From Meghimatium bilineatum (taxonomy: Eukaryota > Mollusca > Gastropoda > Stylommatophora > Philomycidae): a stretch of DNA of 64,000 nucleotides. Shown piece by piece: positions 1 to 10,014 of the stretch. The position numbers and the translations under genes were made by a program. The stretch covers positions 20,899,478 through 20,963,477 of the forward strand of contig CM067298.1 in assembly GCA_034231615.1 (NCBI GenBank). The letters are read 5' to 3'. Below the pieces are notes generated by a model. That model worked only from the letters and a program-made list of their open reading frames with translations, was not told where the DNA came from and did not search any database. Each line of letters opens with the position of its first letter. Positions within the stretch are counted from its first letter, which is position 1.

Positions 1-1230
1 GACCTATCACAAGTGATTCTCCTTGGTCAACTCAGCCTAAGATCACATAGGCCTATGTAGTGGGGAGGGGAGGTTAGGGAAATGCTCCTTTAGTCTTGAC
101 AGTTGTTAACAAAGGGGATGGGAAACAAAAATTGATGTCATTTATGGAGAAGCCTCATAGGGTCTACATTTTTTAACTGTCAATCTACTATAGCCTCCAG
201 ATAAGAAAAGTTGATAACAAACCATTTCTACATTTATTGGCAATATTATAATTTTTTTTAATTTTCAGGCAAAATTTAATCTGAAACTATAATTTTTAAA
301 TATTTGTTACACCTTGTCAATTTCAACATTCATTTAAAGAATCAAAAACTATTTATTTGTAATTGGATTTCTTCATCTTTTATTCATATGACAACATTGA
401 TCTCTCTTATGAAGGTAGCAGACATTTTAGGCTTATTCTATCACATACAATTTCTCCTTCTGGTTGGTCAGGAAAGGTCTCATCTCTGATCAGCCATTAT
501 GCTTTCACCTAAACCAGTGTTACCAAATTTTTTTGTGGTGCCATCCTTGGACATTTTGCATAGGCCTCCCCTCCTGCATATTTATACTCCAATTCAATCC
601 CACCTCGACATCATAATTTTGGGAGATTACATGTCAAACTGGGTATGTAGTTTGGCGTAGGTACAGTTTCACTCTTTTCATCAGTATGAGATTTCCATAG
701 ATATAGTCAAATTAACTGTGGTTATATAAGTTAATTATATATGGAACAATAGTCATTATTTCTTTTGTTGTTTTTTTTAACATATTTTTTAAATATGCTT
801 ATATTTCTAACTAAAAAATAATCATGAGTTTAATGCACTAAATTCCCAAATAGCTGCAAACTTCTCTTGAGAACACGTCATATTTGACCAGAGACATAAA
901 CAATACAAGAATACTAATGATCTTAAGAATGCAATAATCGGACACTGTGTTGTTGTTAGTTCAGGCTGAAAAGACAATGCACAAAGTAAAGATATCAACA
1001 ATATAATAAATCTTTGCAGACACTTTTACGATTGAGTCAGTGGAAAATCCAATCTAGAAACTGATAGCAGAGACAGACTAGGATGATTTTTCTGTGTTCA
1101 TAGGTTGATCTGTGAATTGTGGGGAAAATATGGCAGGAGTTATATATTGCTATAGTTTGTAGTTTTATAGTAAAATGCTCTTGGTGAGTTTGTTGCTAAA
1201 TGCAATAAGACACAAGGTCCATTTCTTCCA
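1..1230. other. intronic or upstream DNA, no gene recognised
   Basis: AT-rich sequence 5' of the first recognisable MXD exon and therefore probably intron. I see only short stop-limited reading frames and no convincing splice-flanked exon, RNA gene or transposon. The palindromic octamer TAGGCCTA, recurrent in this window, occurs near position 51. Confidence 0.5.
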
Positions 1231-1385
1231 GGTCATAAAGTCTTGTTTACAAGTGCATTTTTTCAGAGAAATCTCTGTTGATTTTCATTTGAAGCTATGG
1301 AATTACATGCTATAAGTGATACTCTTGGCAGGCGGCTTACCATTAAGAGCAGTGGAGTAAATATGGGGAAACAGTACAATTAAGT
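1231..1385 (+). repeat. SINE-2 copy, diverged
   Basis: Matches the body of the element at 49931-50165 in order and orientation: a TTGTTTA..AAGTGCAT block, then TTTTCATTTGAAGC, then TGATACT, then AGTGGAGT. The tRNA-like head visible in the other copy is too degraded here to recognise. Short length and the relationship to a tRNA-headed copy suggest a SINE. This is by-eye alignment of two copies only. Confidence 0.5.
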
Positions 1386-1499
1386 CAGTTTTCTGTGTCT
1401 TTCTAGCCCTTTTATAACCAATTATAGTATTGATATACCATATTTTTTAATGAGGAACTGTATGGATCAGTGGAAAAAAACAGAGTGGATTCAGGCATA

Positions 1500-1672
1500 T
1501 TCAGTATGAACATACTGCACAACATGGGAGAAGAAACTAAGAAATACAAAGAGAAATTTCTGGATGGGTTGTCATTGTGGCACAAAAATATGTAACTTAT
1601 TAACAACACAAGAGACAGAGAGTTGTAAAGAAGCATGATTGCCTAAGCCACTCGGCATGGGACTTGATTGAG
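1500..1672 (+). mobile_element. RTE-B 3' end, degraded
   Basis: Resembles the 3' terminus of the RTE-B copy at 58027-59632: a segment like GAGAAATTTCTGGATGG, then a TGGCAC block, then GACAGAGAGTTGT and finally CACTCGGCATGGGACTTGAT, which parallels CACCCGGCATGGCACCTGAT there. The reading frame is broken and the usual TGA-repeat tail is gone, so this is an old 5'-truncated insertion. Confidence 0.5.
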
Positions 1673-2138
1673 GTGAATATTTTCATGTGAGTGTCTGCTA
1701 CCTAAAGAAAAATGTCTTTTGCTAGTAAATTATGAGCACTGATACTACATTTTGTGAGCAGTACCTTCTAGTAATATGTGTAATTCCCTGCACCCACTCA
1801 CCTTACAGGGAATATTTGCAAGCTCTAATGATAATGAGCCACCTCTACAATGACAACTTTATTGTACAAATAAAACCAAATAATGTATTATCCGCGATTA
1901 CGAGGGAATGTGCAGTGCAATAAAAATGGTTATATGATCAAAAATATAAATATACATTTATTTCCTATTTATGTTAAGGTGCTTGCTTGCACACTCAGAA
2001 TTACATGTGGGCAGTGATCGTCATCTGAGAAAATGTTGAGAACCCCTGCTATACAACATGCTTTCATAGATATTTTCATGAATAAAGTTGTTTATTACAT
2101 ATGTTCTTACTGCATTGAAAATTTACCGTATTTTGCAG

Positions 2139-2253
2139 GAGAGCTCACTTAAGGCACTGCTTGGAACGATTAAAAGACCTTGTTCCTCTTGGAGTAGATT
2201 CATCACGTCACACAACATTAGGGCTTTTAACAAAGGCTAGATCTTTCATTAAG
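2139..2253 (+). CDS. MXD: MXD/MAD transcription repressor, helix-loop-helix exon
   Basis: This internal exon encodes 38 residues, beginning [18 protein letters not shown] and ending with TKARSFIK. That is the end of the basic region, helix 1, loop and helix 2 of a MAX dimerization protein. The RHTTL and LLTKA strings are typical of MXD1/MXI1/MXD3/MXD4 and differ from MNT or MYC. The acceptor is a pyrimidine run ending TTTTGCAG, and the donor is AAG followed by GTGTGT. The first base completes an arginine codon from an upstream exon outside the window, and the exon ends in phase 0. The family represses E-box genes in the nucleus as a heterodimer with MAX, recruiting SIN3 through an N-terminal domain not visible here. 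A 6.5-kb intron follows. Confidence 0.93.
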
Positions 2254-2391
2254 GTGTGTATAAAGTATATTGTTCTTTTATGAGGAGTCCTCATTTGTAA
2301 CATGTCTTTGTGTGTGGGTGGATGGGTGGTGTGTCCCAGATGTAATTTTTAACAATTTCTCTATATGTTATATTTGTAATTTATGTGGTGC

Positions 2392-2556
2392 TGATGTTAT
2401 TTGTAACTTGTGTTAGTGTGGTACTGTATGTAACTATTATTTGTAACTTGTGTTAGTGTGGTACTGTATGCAACTATTATTTGTAACTTGTGGTACTGTA
2501 CGCAACTATTTGTAGGTTATGTTAGTGTGGTACTGTATGTAACTATTATCTGTAGC
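2392..2556 (+). repeat. minisatellite, ~42-bp period, about 4 units
   Basis: Imperfect tandem repeats built on GTTAGTGTGGTACTGTATG and AACTATTATTTGTAACTTG. The array abuts the 5' side of LINE-1. Confidence 0.75.
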
Positions 2557-2848
2557 AACCCCATTAAGGCTAGCACCGTGCAGTGGTGGTGGGACTTAGT
2601 TCAGCCATCAGGGGCTGGAATCTAAGACTGGTCGGGCAGTCCCATTCGAGCAGGACCATAGTCCTGCCCAAGTAAGCAGAGTGCTGAAGACGGAGGCATC
2701 CAGCCAAAAGGTGCACAGATAATCAGGATGCATGGTACAAAACACAATGGAAACATGTCTGTATCTATAAAAAGTTATGGTGCCTGCCCTGTGGCGGACG
2801 TTCAGGCAGGGACGGTGCCTGGCCCTATACCTCGAAAGGGCCCAACCT

Positions 2849-5800
2849 AAGTTACTGAAAGTCCTTCTCAATTGCCTCGAGGAGCCAGAAGACAAGGGAA
2901 TAGAGCTACTGGCCAAACAAACAAACGACCAATAAAAATAATGCACTGGAATGCTGAGGGTGTCAACAGTAAAAGAGATGGATACAGCAAAAAATTGGAA
3001 CTTGAAAATGTCCTCAGCGAAGAACAAGTTAATATATGCTGTATCCAAGAAACACTCCTCAGCAGCGACATAGCCTTCAAAATCAGAGGCTACCAGTGCT
3101 ACCGATCTGACCGAAAGGACAGGCAAAAGGGTGGAATTCTGACACTTGTTAAAAACAATATCAGCGCATGTCAGCTGGAAGTATATATGGAAGGGGCAGA
3201 ATACCAGATGCTCCACCTAAAAACAGACAGTGCAGAATTCCATCTCCTGAACTACTACTGCCCAAATGATAAACCATTGGCACTAGACACAATTCCAGAT
3301 AAAGAGAGACTTATGGTGTGTGGTGACTTCAACAGCGACTCTCAGAGCTGGGGCTACGATCATATCGACAAGAGAGGTGAGGAACTTGAGAGCTGGCAGG
3401 ATGAAAATAATCTCATCCTTATTAACCAGCCAGCAGACTCACCAACCTTCTACTCGAGAGCATGGCACACCACCTCTACACCAGATCTGGCATTCCACTC
3501 ACCAGGCCTGGAATGGAACATCACACGTGTCATTAGAAAGCAGCTTGGAGGTAGTGACCACAGACCAGTATTTCTGGAAATCTACAATGAATTTACCAAG
3601 GACAGCAGCACGCTCACTAGGTGGAACTATAAGAGGGCAGACTGGAAAATGTACCAGCATTTAACCAGTGTTCTAGCTAAGGACATGAACTTGGACAAAG
3701 ACATCAATAGAGCAGTGAGTGAATTTAATAGATGTATACTACATGCTGCTAGTAAAACCATACCCAGGGGGGCACGCAAGAACTACAAACCCTACTGGAA
3801 TAATGAACTGGAAAAGCTGCAAAATGAGATGGAAACATCTAGACAGCAGGCTGAGAACAGACCTAGCCAAGAACATCACAACAAATATCAGCAAACAAAG
3901 GCTAAATTTCAAAGAGCCAAGTTACAAGCCAGACGGAGCAGCTGGAAAGAAAAAACAGAGTCGCTGAACCTAGAAAGAGATACTAGGAAATTATGGAAAC
4001 TTGTAAAACAACTAAATGATGAAGATACAGGGAGAAATACCAGGATCACACTTTATAAAGATAGAAACATTTTAACAGGTAAACATGCAGCTGATTACTT
4101 TGCAGATTCCTTTGCAGAAGACAATAACATCAACGTCAGCCCAGACAAACAACAGGAGGTTCGAGAGAACCAGCAAAACATTGGACAAGGCGAACCTATA
4201 CCTGAAGTCATGGAGGCAGCAATCACAATGAGAGAACTGGAGCATGCAATATCCAAATTGAAAATGAAAAAGTCCCCTGGTGCTGATGGAGTGTCCAATG
4301 AAATGATTAGAAACCTGGGAATTGCAGCAAGAGCAAAGCTACTGCAGATCTTTAACACAAGCTGGTCCACAGGTAATGTACCACAGGCGTGGAGAGAAGC
4401 AATAATGATACCAGTCCTCAAATCAGGAAAAGATGGCAACACAGTCTCCAACTACAGGCCCATCAGCCTCACAAGCTGTCTATGCAAAACAATGGAACGC
4501 ATTATCAATCTTAGGATGCAGTGGTACCTTGAAAGTGAAAACCTTCTGGTATCACAGCAAGCAGGTTTCAGACAGTGCTACTCTACTGAAGATCAGGCAA
4601 CTTACCTCTCCCAAGAGATTGAGGATGCCTTCCAAGATAAGAAACTGGTACTAGCAGCATGGATAGACCTCAGAAAAGCATTTGATAAGGTCTGGAAAGA
4701 AGGGCTCCTAAAGAAATTGTGAAATTGCAGGGTTAGCTCAAGAATGTACAAATGGGTAAAAGCATACCTGCATAATAGAAGAGCCAGGGTACAATTAGAT
4801 GGTCGCAAGAGCAAGAAAGTTCTACTGCGTCATGGAGTATCCCAGGGAGGAGTTCTGTCACCCACACTTTTCTTGGTTTACATCAATGACCTAGTTGCTG
4901 AACTACCACATGGGATCAAAGTGGCAATGTATGCTGACTACCTGGTGATCTGGTGCACGGAAGAACATGCAACAGTGGCCACTAAACAAATACAAAGAGC
5001 TATCGATGCCCTAACCTTATGGGCTAATAGATGGTGCGTCAGCATTAACACAGATAAGTGCAGCACTACACTCTTTACCCTCTCACCAAAACAAAAAGCC
5101 GGTCATATCAAAATAGATGGAGAGCTCTTGAAAGAAGACAAACAACCCACATACCTCGGAGTTACATTTGATGATAAACTGATATGGAAGCAGCACATAA
5201 ACAAAGCAACAACAGAAGCCAGGAGGAAGTTAGCTATCCTGAAAAGACTAAGTGGAACCACATGGGGAGCCAGTGGAAATATACTCAGTAAAGTTTACCA
5301 GCAAGGCATAAGACCACACCTGGAATATGGTTCAACTGCATGGTGTTCTGCATCAAACACCACATTACAAGATCTAGATAAAGTGCAAAACCAGGCACTT
5401 AGAATAATGTTGGGAGCAATGAAATCAACACCAATAGCAGAGATGCAGAAAATGGGAAGAATGCAAACAATTGGCGAACGCAGAGACACAAAAGTACTAA
5501 TTCAAGCAGAAAAGTTTCAGTGTATGCCAAGTCATCCAATGAAGGAAAGATTCCAAAATCTAGCAATGGGGTGACTGAAAAGAAGCAGCTTTATCCATCA
5601 CGCTAAACGACTCCGCAGACAACTTACAGACCTACCTGAAGTTGACAGCCCCTTAAGGCCTGTACCAGAACAAACCCAGTGGAGTGAAAGGCATGGAATG
5701 CCAATATACATTCAGACCCATGTGAAAGGAATACTAAGCGAGGACGAACAGAACAGTGTGCAGCGAAGGACAGTCACCCTCAGTTTCCTGGATGAGGAAT

Positions 5801-6357
5801 ATCCACAAGATATATGGGTCAGAGTATACACAAATGGGTCAGCACAGAATGCCGTGAGGAATGGAGGTGCAGGTGTATATATAGAATATCCACACAAGCC
5901 TAGAGATACCATCAGAACACCAACAGGAAAATTCTGCAATAATTATGATACTGAAATCCAGGCAATTAGTGTGGCAGCTAAAAAACTGCTGAACTCCAAC
6001 TCTGACCTACAGCCTGTGGTATTCCTGACAGATGCAAGGTCAGTGCTTCAAGCTCTCCAGTCTGGAAAACTAACAGACTTGAAAAAACTACTTAGTGAAT
6101 TGTCTTACCAGTATAGGGTAACTATGCAGTGGATACCCTCTCACTGTGGAATACCAGGAAATGAAAAAGCAGACCAATTGGCTAAGGAAGGTGCTGCCGA
6201 AGACCAACCAGATATACCAATCACCTACCATCAGAAAAAACAGATGATCAAGTCAATAAGAAAGCCACAAACACCAACACAAGATGACTATCATATTATG
6301 AACAGACCAGAACAAGTTATAATTCTATGTCTCAGAACAGGACACAACCAGAATTAA
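2849..6357 (+). pseudogene. LINE-1 ORF2: endonuclease, reverse transcriptase, RNase H
   Basis: The frame opens after a TAA at 2848-2850; the first in-frame ATG is 2941. The endonuclease starts at KIMHWNAEG and carries IQETLL, CGDFNSDS and GGSDHRPVFLEI, with its catalytic residues present. The RT has KSPGADG, YRPISLTSC, QAGFRQ, WIDLRKAFDKVW and HGVSQGGVLSPTLF. Two in-frame stops interrupt it, TGA at 4720-4722 and TGA at 5572-5574, with the frame kept across both. The RT catalytic box reads YADY instead of YADD. RNase H reads VYTNGSA where YTDGS is expected, losing the first catalytic aspartate, although TEIQAIS, LTDARS and HCGIPGNEKADQLA are intact. The protein stops at LRTGHNQN, just where a zinc-knuckle tail would begin. 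Enzymatically dead. Confidence 0.88.
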
Positions 6358-6878
6358 AAGGAAAACAGAATAGCAACAATATAACCTTCTATGAAAGGAA
6401 AACAGAATAGCAACAATATAACCTGCTATGAAAGGAAAACAGAATAGCAACAATATAACCTTCTATGAAAGGAAAACAGAATAGCAACAATATAACCTTC
6501 TATGAAAGGAAAACAGAATAGCAACAATATAACCTGCTATGAAAGGAAAACAGAATAGCAACAATATAACCTTCTATGAAAGGAAAACAGAATAGCAACA
6601 ATATAACCTGCTATGAAAGGAAAACAGAATAGCAACAATATAACCTTCTATGAAAGGAAAACAGAATAGCAACAATATAACCTTCTATGAAAGGAAAACA
6701 GAATAGCAACAATATAACCTTCTATGAAAGGAAAACAGAATAGCAACAATATAACCTTCTATGAAAGGAAAACAGAATAGCAACAATATAACCTTCTATG
6801 AAATAAATACACAGAATAGCAACAAAATAACCTGTTATGAAAGGAAAACACAGAATAGCAACAATATAGCCTGCTATT
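6358..6878 (+). repeat. minisatellite, 37-bp period, ~14 units, inside LINE-1
   Basis: Near-perfect tandem copies of a unit containing GAAAGGAAAACAGAATAGCA and ACAATATAACC, then TTCTAT or TGCTAT; the T/G variants alternate irregularly. It replaces the expected C-terminal coding part of LINE-1 and joins the ORF within a few bases. The last two units are more diverged, as is usual at an array edge. Confidence 0.95.
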
Positions 6879-7045
6879 CATGTTGTAAGAAGCAACTATG
6901 GAGGTATTTGGGGGTGGGAGTAGCAATCCAACAGTATCAAATGACCTAGAAACCATGCTGAAGCCAGATATGTAAGGGCAAGAGGTGCTGATATCGCGAC
7001 CAAGCTATGCAACATGAAGCAACAAATTCCATTCTCCTCACTAAT

Positions 7046-7170
7046 CCTGCTAATCTGCAGGAGTTTGAGACATTCTGATCTCGGATCACATCCTGCTAAT
7101 CTGCAGGAGTTTGAGACATTCCGATCTCGGATCACATCCTGCTAATCTGCAGGAGTTTAAGAATAAAGAA
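7046..7170 (+). repeat. 46-bp tandem triplication of the LINE-1/SINE-1 3' end
   Basis: The block CCTGCTAATCTGCAGGAGTT starts at 7046, 7092 and 7138, giving an exact 46-bp period with the third unit partial. The same block is single-copy at the 3' tail of the SINE-1 elements (minus strand at 41303-41585 and 47496-47774). The triplication therefore arose inside this LINE-1 copy. Confidence 0.9.
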
Positions 7171-7193
7171 GAAGGTCATAATGCTTCTTTCTT

Positions 7194-7220
7194 CCCCCCC
7201 CCCCCCCCCCCCCCCCCCCC
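7194..7220 (+). repeat. poly-C tract of 27
   Basis: Uninterrupted run of 27 cytosines just after the LINE-1 tail. Such tracts are unstable and are often mis-sized in assemblies, so the length is not reliable. Confidence 0.9.
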
Positions 7221-7418
7221 ATGCGGGCCAGACAACAAGCATGTCAAAACCATATCCCAAACAAAACATTACAAGCACATATAATTTAATGTACAAATAT
7301 AATTATTGAAGCATATCCCATATAGATTGTTATTCAACTATTGTTGGGTTTTGTAGGCTTCACTAACACATTCAATCAGTACCGGCCAGTACAATTTGGA
7401 TGATGGTTTGTTTTTTTT

Positions 7419-7490
7419 AATCACGAGAGGGTTCCACCGAGTTGTTTTTATGAGATGGGCACACTAACACTCTACCACCTGAGCTGACAT
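7419..7490 (-). repeat. tRNA-like relic (SINE head or tRNA pseudogene)
   Basis: On the minus strand, AGCTCAGGTGGTAGAGTG is a good A-box/D-arm, and about 35 nt later GGTGGAACCCTC resembles a B-box/T-arm. The acceptor stem does not pair, so a working tRNA is unlikely. It may be the head of a decayed SINE; no body is recognisable next to it. Confidence 0.4.
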
Positions 7491-7499
7491 GTATAAATG

Positions 7500-8050
7500 C
7501 AGACATCAATTTATTGATTAGACTACCTTCACAAACAACAAATGAGAACATAATGTGATTATTAATTGGTTTTTCATGTTATAGCAAAGCAAGCATGCAA
7601 AAAATAAAAACCTATTTGAAGACAATAACAGCAATTCTGTCACACATGATAATTTTACCATGGTCATTTGCAGTCACATGATTATATTGCATATATTATC
7701 ATTTGCACACAAGCTTCTTGCTGTCCATGGTAACTCTTAGTACCTGCTTAGTACACAGTTTTCATTGATGATTTCTGCTTTCAAAGTTGAACTGTATTGC
7801 ACAATCATAAACTGAATTCAAATTTCTGTGTGATCTTGTTGCTAAAACTGTAGTACATAAGTGTAGAGTTTGGTTCAAATTGTCTGATTAGTTCAATGTT
7901 TCTCAGATTATCATTATGGCACTCTAGAAACATCCTAATGTTCTCCAATCTTCTACTCAGTATGTCCTTCAACATGTCGTAACTTGAGATTCTATGTTGT
8001 TAGATAACTCTTCTTTTTCATTTCTATATGCTGGTCATCTTGTGCAACTC
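7500..8050. other. intron sequence, nothing recognised
   Basis: AT-rich MXD intron DNA. I see no exon, RNA gene or family shared with the rest of the window. Confidence 0.5.
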
Positions 8051-8054
8051 TACT

Positions 8055-8262
8055 TATTATTCACAAGCCATGAATTCTGGCCATTGACCCACAGGAAGAA
8101 ACATAAGCTGTATTCTTCAACTGGCCTAACTCTTTGATTACATTCAAAATATCTGCACTGTCCATTGAAGTACAGCTTGTCATTGTGACCACACTGGCAA
8201 TTCTGTATGCTCTTTCATTGCACCAAACACCCACACGCCTAGTCACAAAACATTTCTTACTT
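8055..8262 (-). mobile_element. LINE-E remnant: RNase H C-terminal piece
   Basis: The minus strand encodes VGVWCNERAYRIASV followed by TSMDSADILNVIKELGQ. The first part is a decayed version of the RNase H signature xGNExADxxA. The second matches the segment that follows RNase H in the fragments at 31405 (AMDRADVLKSLSDIER) and 35480 (PMDRAVMLNAFREIER). It is a short 5'-truncated relic within the MXD intron, antisense to the gene. Confidence 0.6.
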
Positions 8263-8277
8263 GCCATGTATAATATA

Positions 8278-8434
8278 CAGTGGAATCCCATTATAACAAG
8301 TTGGTCCGGACCAACAATATATTTATGTAATAACCGAAATTCGTTATATACAGTATAAAGAATAAATATAATTTAGGATTTTGAAAAGTGTTGTTATATA
8401 GGGAAATTTGTTTCTATAAGTTATTGAAGGTACT
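8278..8434 (-). mobile_element. pogo/mariner-like MITE, copy 1
   Basis: Starts CAGTGGAATCCCATTATAAC after a TA and ends near a degraded complementary terminus. Internally it shares AAGAATAAATAT and TTTTGAAAAGTGTTGTTATA with the reverse complement of the element at 21943-22117, so the two are opposite-strand copies of one family. There is no coding capacity, and the right end is poorly preserved. Confidence 0.65.
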
Positions 8435-8477
8435 GTTTTTGTTCCTGTATTGCAAACACTTGACAACTGGGTCTTTT

Positions 8478-8675
8478 TGTTGTTGTTGTGAAGACATGTT
8501 TGTTTGTGCACCTCTCAGCCAGGTATCTCAGATTTCAGCACCTAGCATTGTTTAGGCAGGACTGTGGACCTGTTCTATGTCTGGATAGGCTCAAACAATC
8601 TTAGTTTCCAGCCTCTGTTGCCTGGGTTAAGTACTATCCCTACTTCAAGGAGTTGGCTTGATGAAGCAACTGGGT
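8478..8675 (-). repeat. family D copy 1, related to the LINE-1 5' segment
   Basis: Shares with 40858-41085 the blocks TGTGAAG..ATGT, GCACCTCTC, TTTCAGCACC, GCAGGACTGTGG, ATCTTAGTTTCCAGCCTCT and CTTCAAGGAGTTG. Reverse-complemented, both match the 5' untranslated part of LINE-1 (about 2590-2760), which has GGGGCTGGAATCTAAG and CAGAGTGCTGAAGACGGAGG. No LINE coding sequence adjoins it. It lies 88 bp upstream of the MXD zipper exon. Confidence 0.65.
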
Positions 8676-8763
8676 CTTGTGAGAGTCTTTGTTGAATTTG
8701 TAACTAACATAACTGACACATTTCTTGTGGCTGAAAATATTAAATATTTTGTAATGTCCACAG

Positions 8764-8983
8764 AATTTAGAAGAAAAAGAACGTAAGGCCATGCTTTTAC
8801 GTGACCAACTGGAACGTGAGAACCGACATCTGCGACGCAGACTTGAGCAGCTCAATCAGCATAGCAACAACCACAATCTCTACCGCATGCGCCAGGAACG
8901 CAGCATCAGCGAGTGTAGTACTTCAACTAATTCATCCTCACCATCTGTATCATCTACCTCATCCTTTAAATCCGAAGAATCTG
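8764..8983 (+). CDS. MXD: MXD repressor, leucine-zipper exon
   Basis: The exon begins in phase 0 after acceptor TGTCCACAG and continues from helix 2 with NLEEKERKAMLLRDQLEREN, then RHLRRRLEQLNQ. This is the leucine zipper that selects MAX as partner, with leucines at heptad spacing. A linker follows, RMRQERSISECSTSTNSSSP, ending in a serine-rich run and SFKSEES. The last base is the first of an aspartate codon completed by the next exon. The donor is GGTAAGT, a strong consensus. MXD1 and MXI1 have the same order of zipper, RIRMDSIGS-like linker and acidic tail. A piggyBac-like MITE begins 23 bp beyond the splice site. Confidence 0.93.
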
Positions 8984-9006
8984 GTAAGTTTAGATTTTTT
9001 TTTTAA

Positions 9007-9155
9007 CCCTTTCACTCCCAATCTATTTGACCTCTGGATGTACGTTAGGTATTAAAGTATACCATTCTTAGTTAATTTATGCCTGGCAATTAAGTGACGT
9101 GTATATTTTACATAAACTTTTTTTGGCAACCAATGGACAGCTAGGAGTGAGACAG
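9007..9155. mobile_element. piggyBac-like MITE
   Basis: A 149-bp element flanked on both sides by TTAA (9003-9006 and 9156-9159), the duplicated target typical of piggyBac. The inward ends are CCCTTTCACTCCCA and, reverse-complemented, CTGTCTCACTCCTA, an imperfect inverted pair. It has no coding potential. It sits immediately after the MXD zipper exon's donor site. Confidence 0.6.
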
Positions 9156-9361
9156 TTAAATTTGTGATCTTTGAAATCTGATTTAAAAGTTGTTTCCTAT
9201 CTTATCTTCCAGAAAATAGTTTCGATCAAAATATTCCACCTAAAACTACAAGTCAACCAATTATATTTTTTCTTACGGTACATTTATTTACCATACAGTG
9301 CACAGTTCAATATAATCAATAAAATAAACTAGCAACGAGGTACATTGATAGACATTTTAAC

Positions 9362-9410
9362 AGATGAAGTTTCAACTAAAAGCCTAAATCAGGATGAAAG
9401 ACAAAAAAAC
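9362..9410 (-). repeat. hammerhead-like conserved motif, copy 1
   Basis: The minus strand reads CTGATTTA, a short stem-loop GGCT-TTT-AGTT, then GAAAC. The same pattern occurs at 9885, 22366 and 45835, always on the minus strand. It resembles a hammerhead core (CTGANGA, stem II, GAAA) but has one extra base before stem II. It is followed by purine-rich DNA, as at 45886. Confidence 0.4.
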
Positions 9411-9884
9411 AAAATAAATAATTTAATAAATGTGGGAAAGCACACATGAGGATGGTAGGAGGAAGAGGTTAAAGCGTAGTAAGAAACATGTCATGGGGGG
9501 GGGGGAGAAGATCAGAGCTAGAGATTTCAGCAAAGTAGGCAAAGACAGACATAACATATTGAGAAGAAATGGTAAACAAGATAATGATGATATAGGTGAT
9601 TCTCTCTTGCAGTAAAATATTGGTCTTATTTAGATTTTCAGAAGGATATAGTTCAAAGAACGGAGATCTGTTGCGTCTCCTTTTGTTATTTGCTAGGTTT
9701 TTACACTATTTCATTCATCAAAATTGCTAATTAGGAAGAAACTGTCCCATTCTATCTATCAGACTTACGTAAAACACAGGTTTATATATCATCTCAATGG
9801 GACACCATAGACTATATCTAAAACTAGTGGGTAATGATGGGCAATGATGAGCACACAAGAAATCATAAAAATTACAATACACAA

Positions 9885-9935
9885 ATCATATTCAACGTTT
9901 CAACCAAAAGGTCTTTATCAAGACACAAACAAAAC
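9885..9935 (-). repeat. hammerhead-like conserved motif, copy 2
   Basis: The minus strand reads TTGATAAA, then stem GACC-TTTT-GGTT, then GAAACGTTG. Compared with the other copies both sides of the stem have changed together (GGCT/AGTC to GACC/GGTT), so the stem itself appears to be preserved. Confidence 0.45.
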
Positions 9936-10014
9936 ATTAAAAGACGACGAATAGAAAAATTATCACAACGTCCAACGGAAATATGGAAATGAGATCTGTT
10001 GTCTCTATATATAT

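Larger units (their letters stand above)
2557..7191 (+). mobile_element. LINE-1: RNase H-bearing LINE (I/Nimb-like), nearly complete, dead
   Basis: A non-LTR retrotransposon inside MXD intron sequence, in the sense orientation. Parts in order: a 5' untranslated segment (about 2557-2848) that recurs inverted at 8478-8675 and 40858-41085; a long ORF with apurinic endonuclease, reverse transcriptase and RNase H; a 37-bp tandem array exactly where the C-terminal zinc-knuckle region should be; then a 3' untranslated part ending in AGAATAAAGAAGAAGG. The 3' part (about 6950-7191) matches the tail of SINE-1. RNase H after RT places it near the I/Nimb groups; the clade call is inference. I found no certain target-site duplication, so both boundaries are approximate. 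Confidence 0.85.

Noticed and set aside
2872-2940. Start of the LINE-1 ORF at 2872
   Set aside because: Position 2872 is TTG. The frame is merely open from 2851; the first ATG is at 2941, directly at the endonuclease start.
7419-7490. Functional tRNA gene
   Set aside because: The A- and B-box resemblance is real, but the acceptor stem does not pair and the B-box is degenerate.
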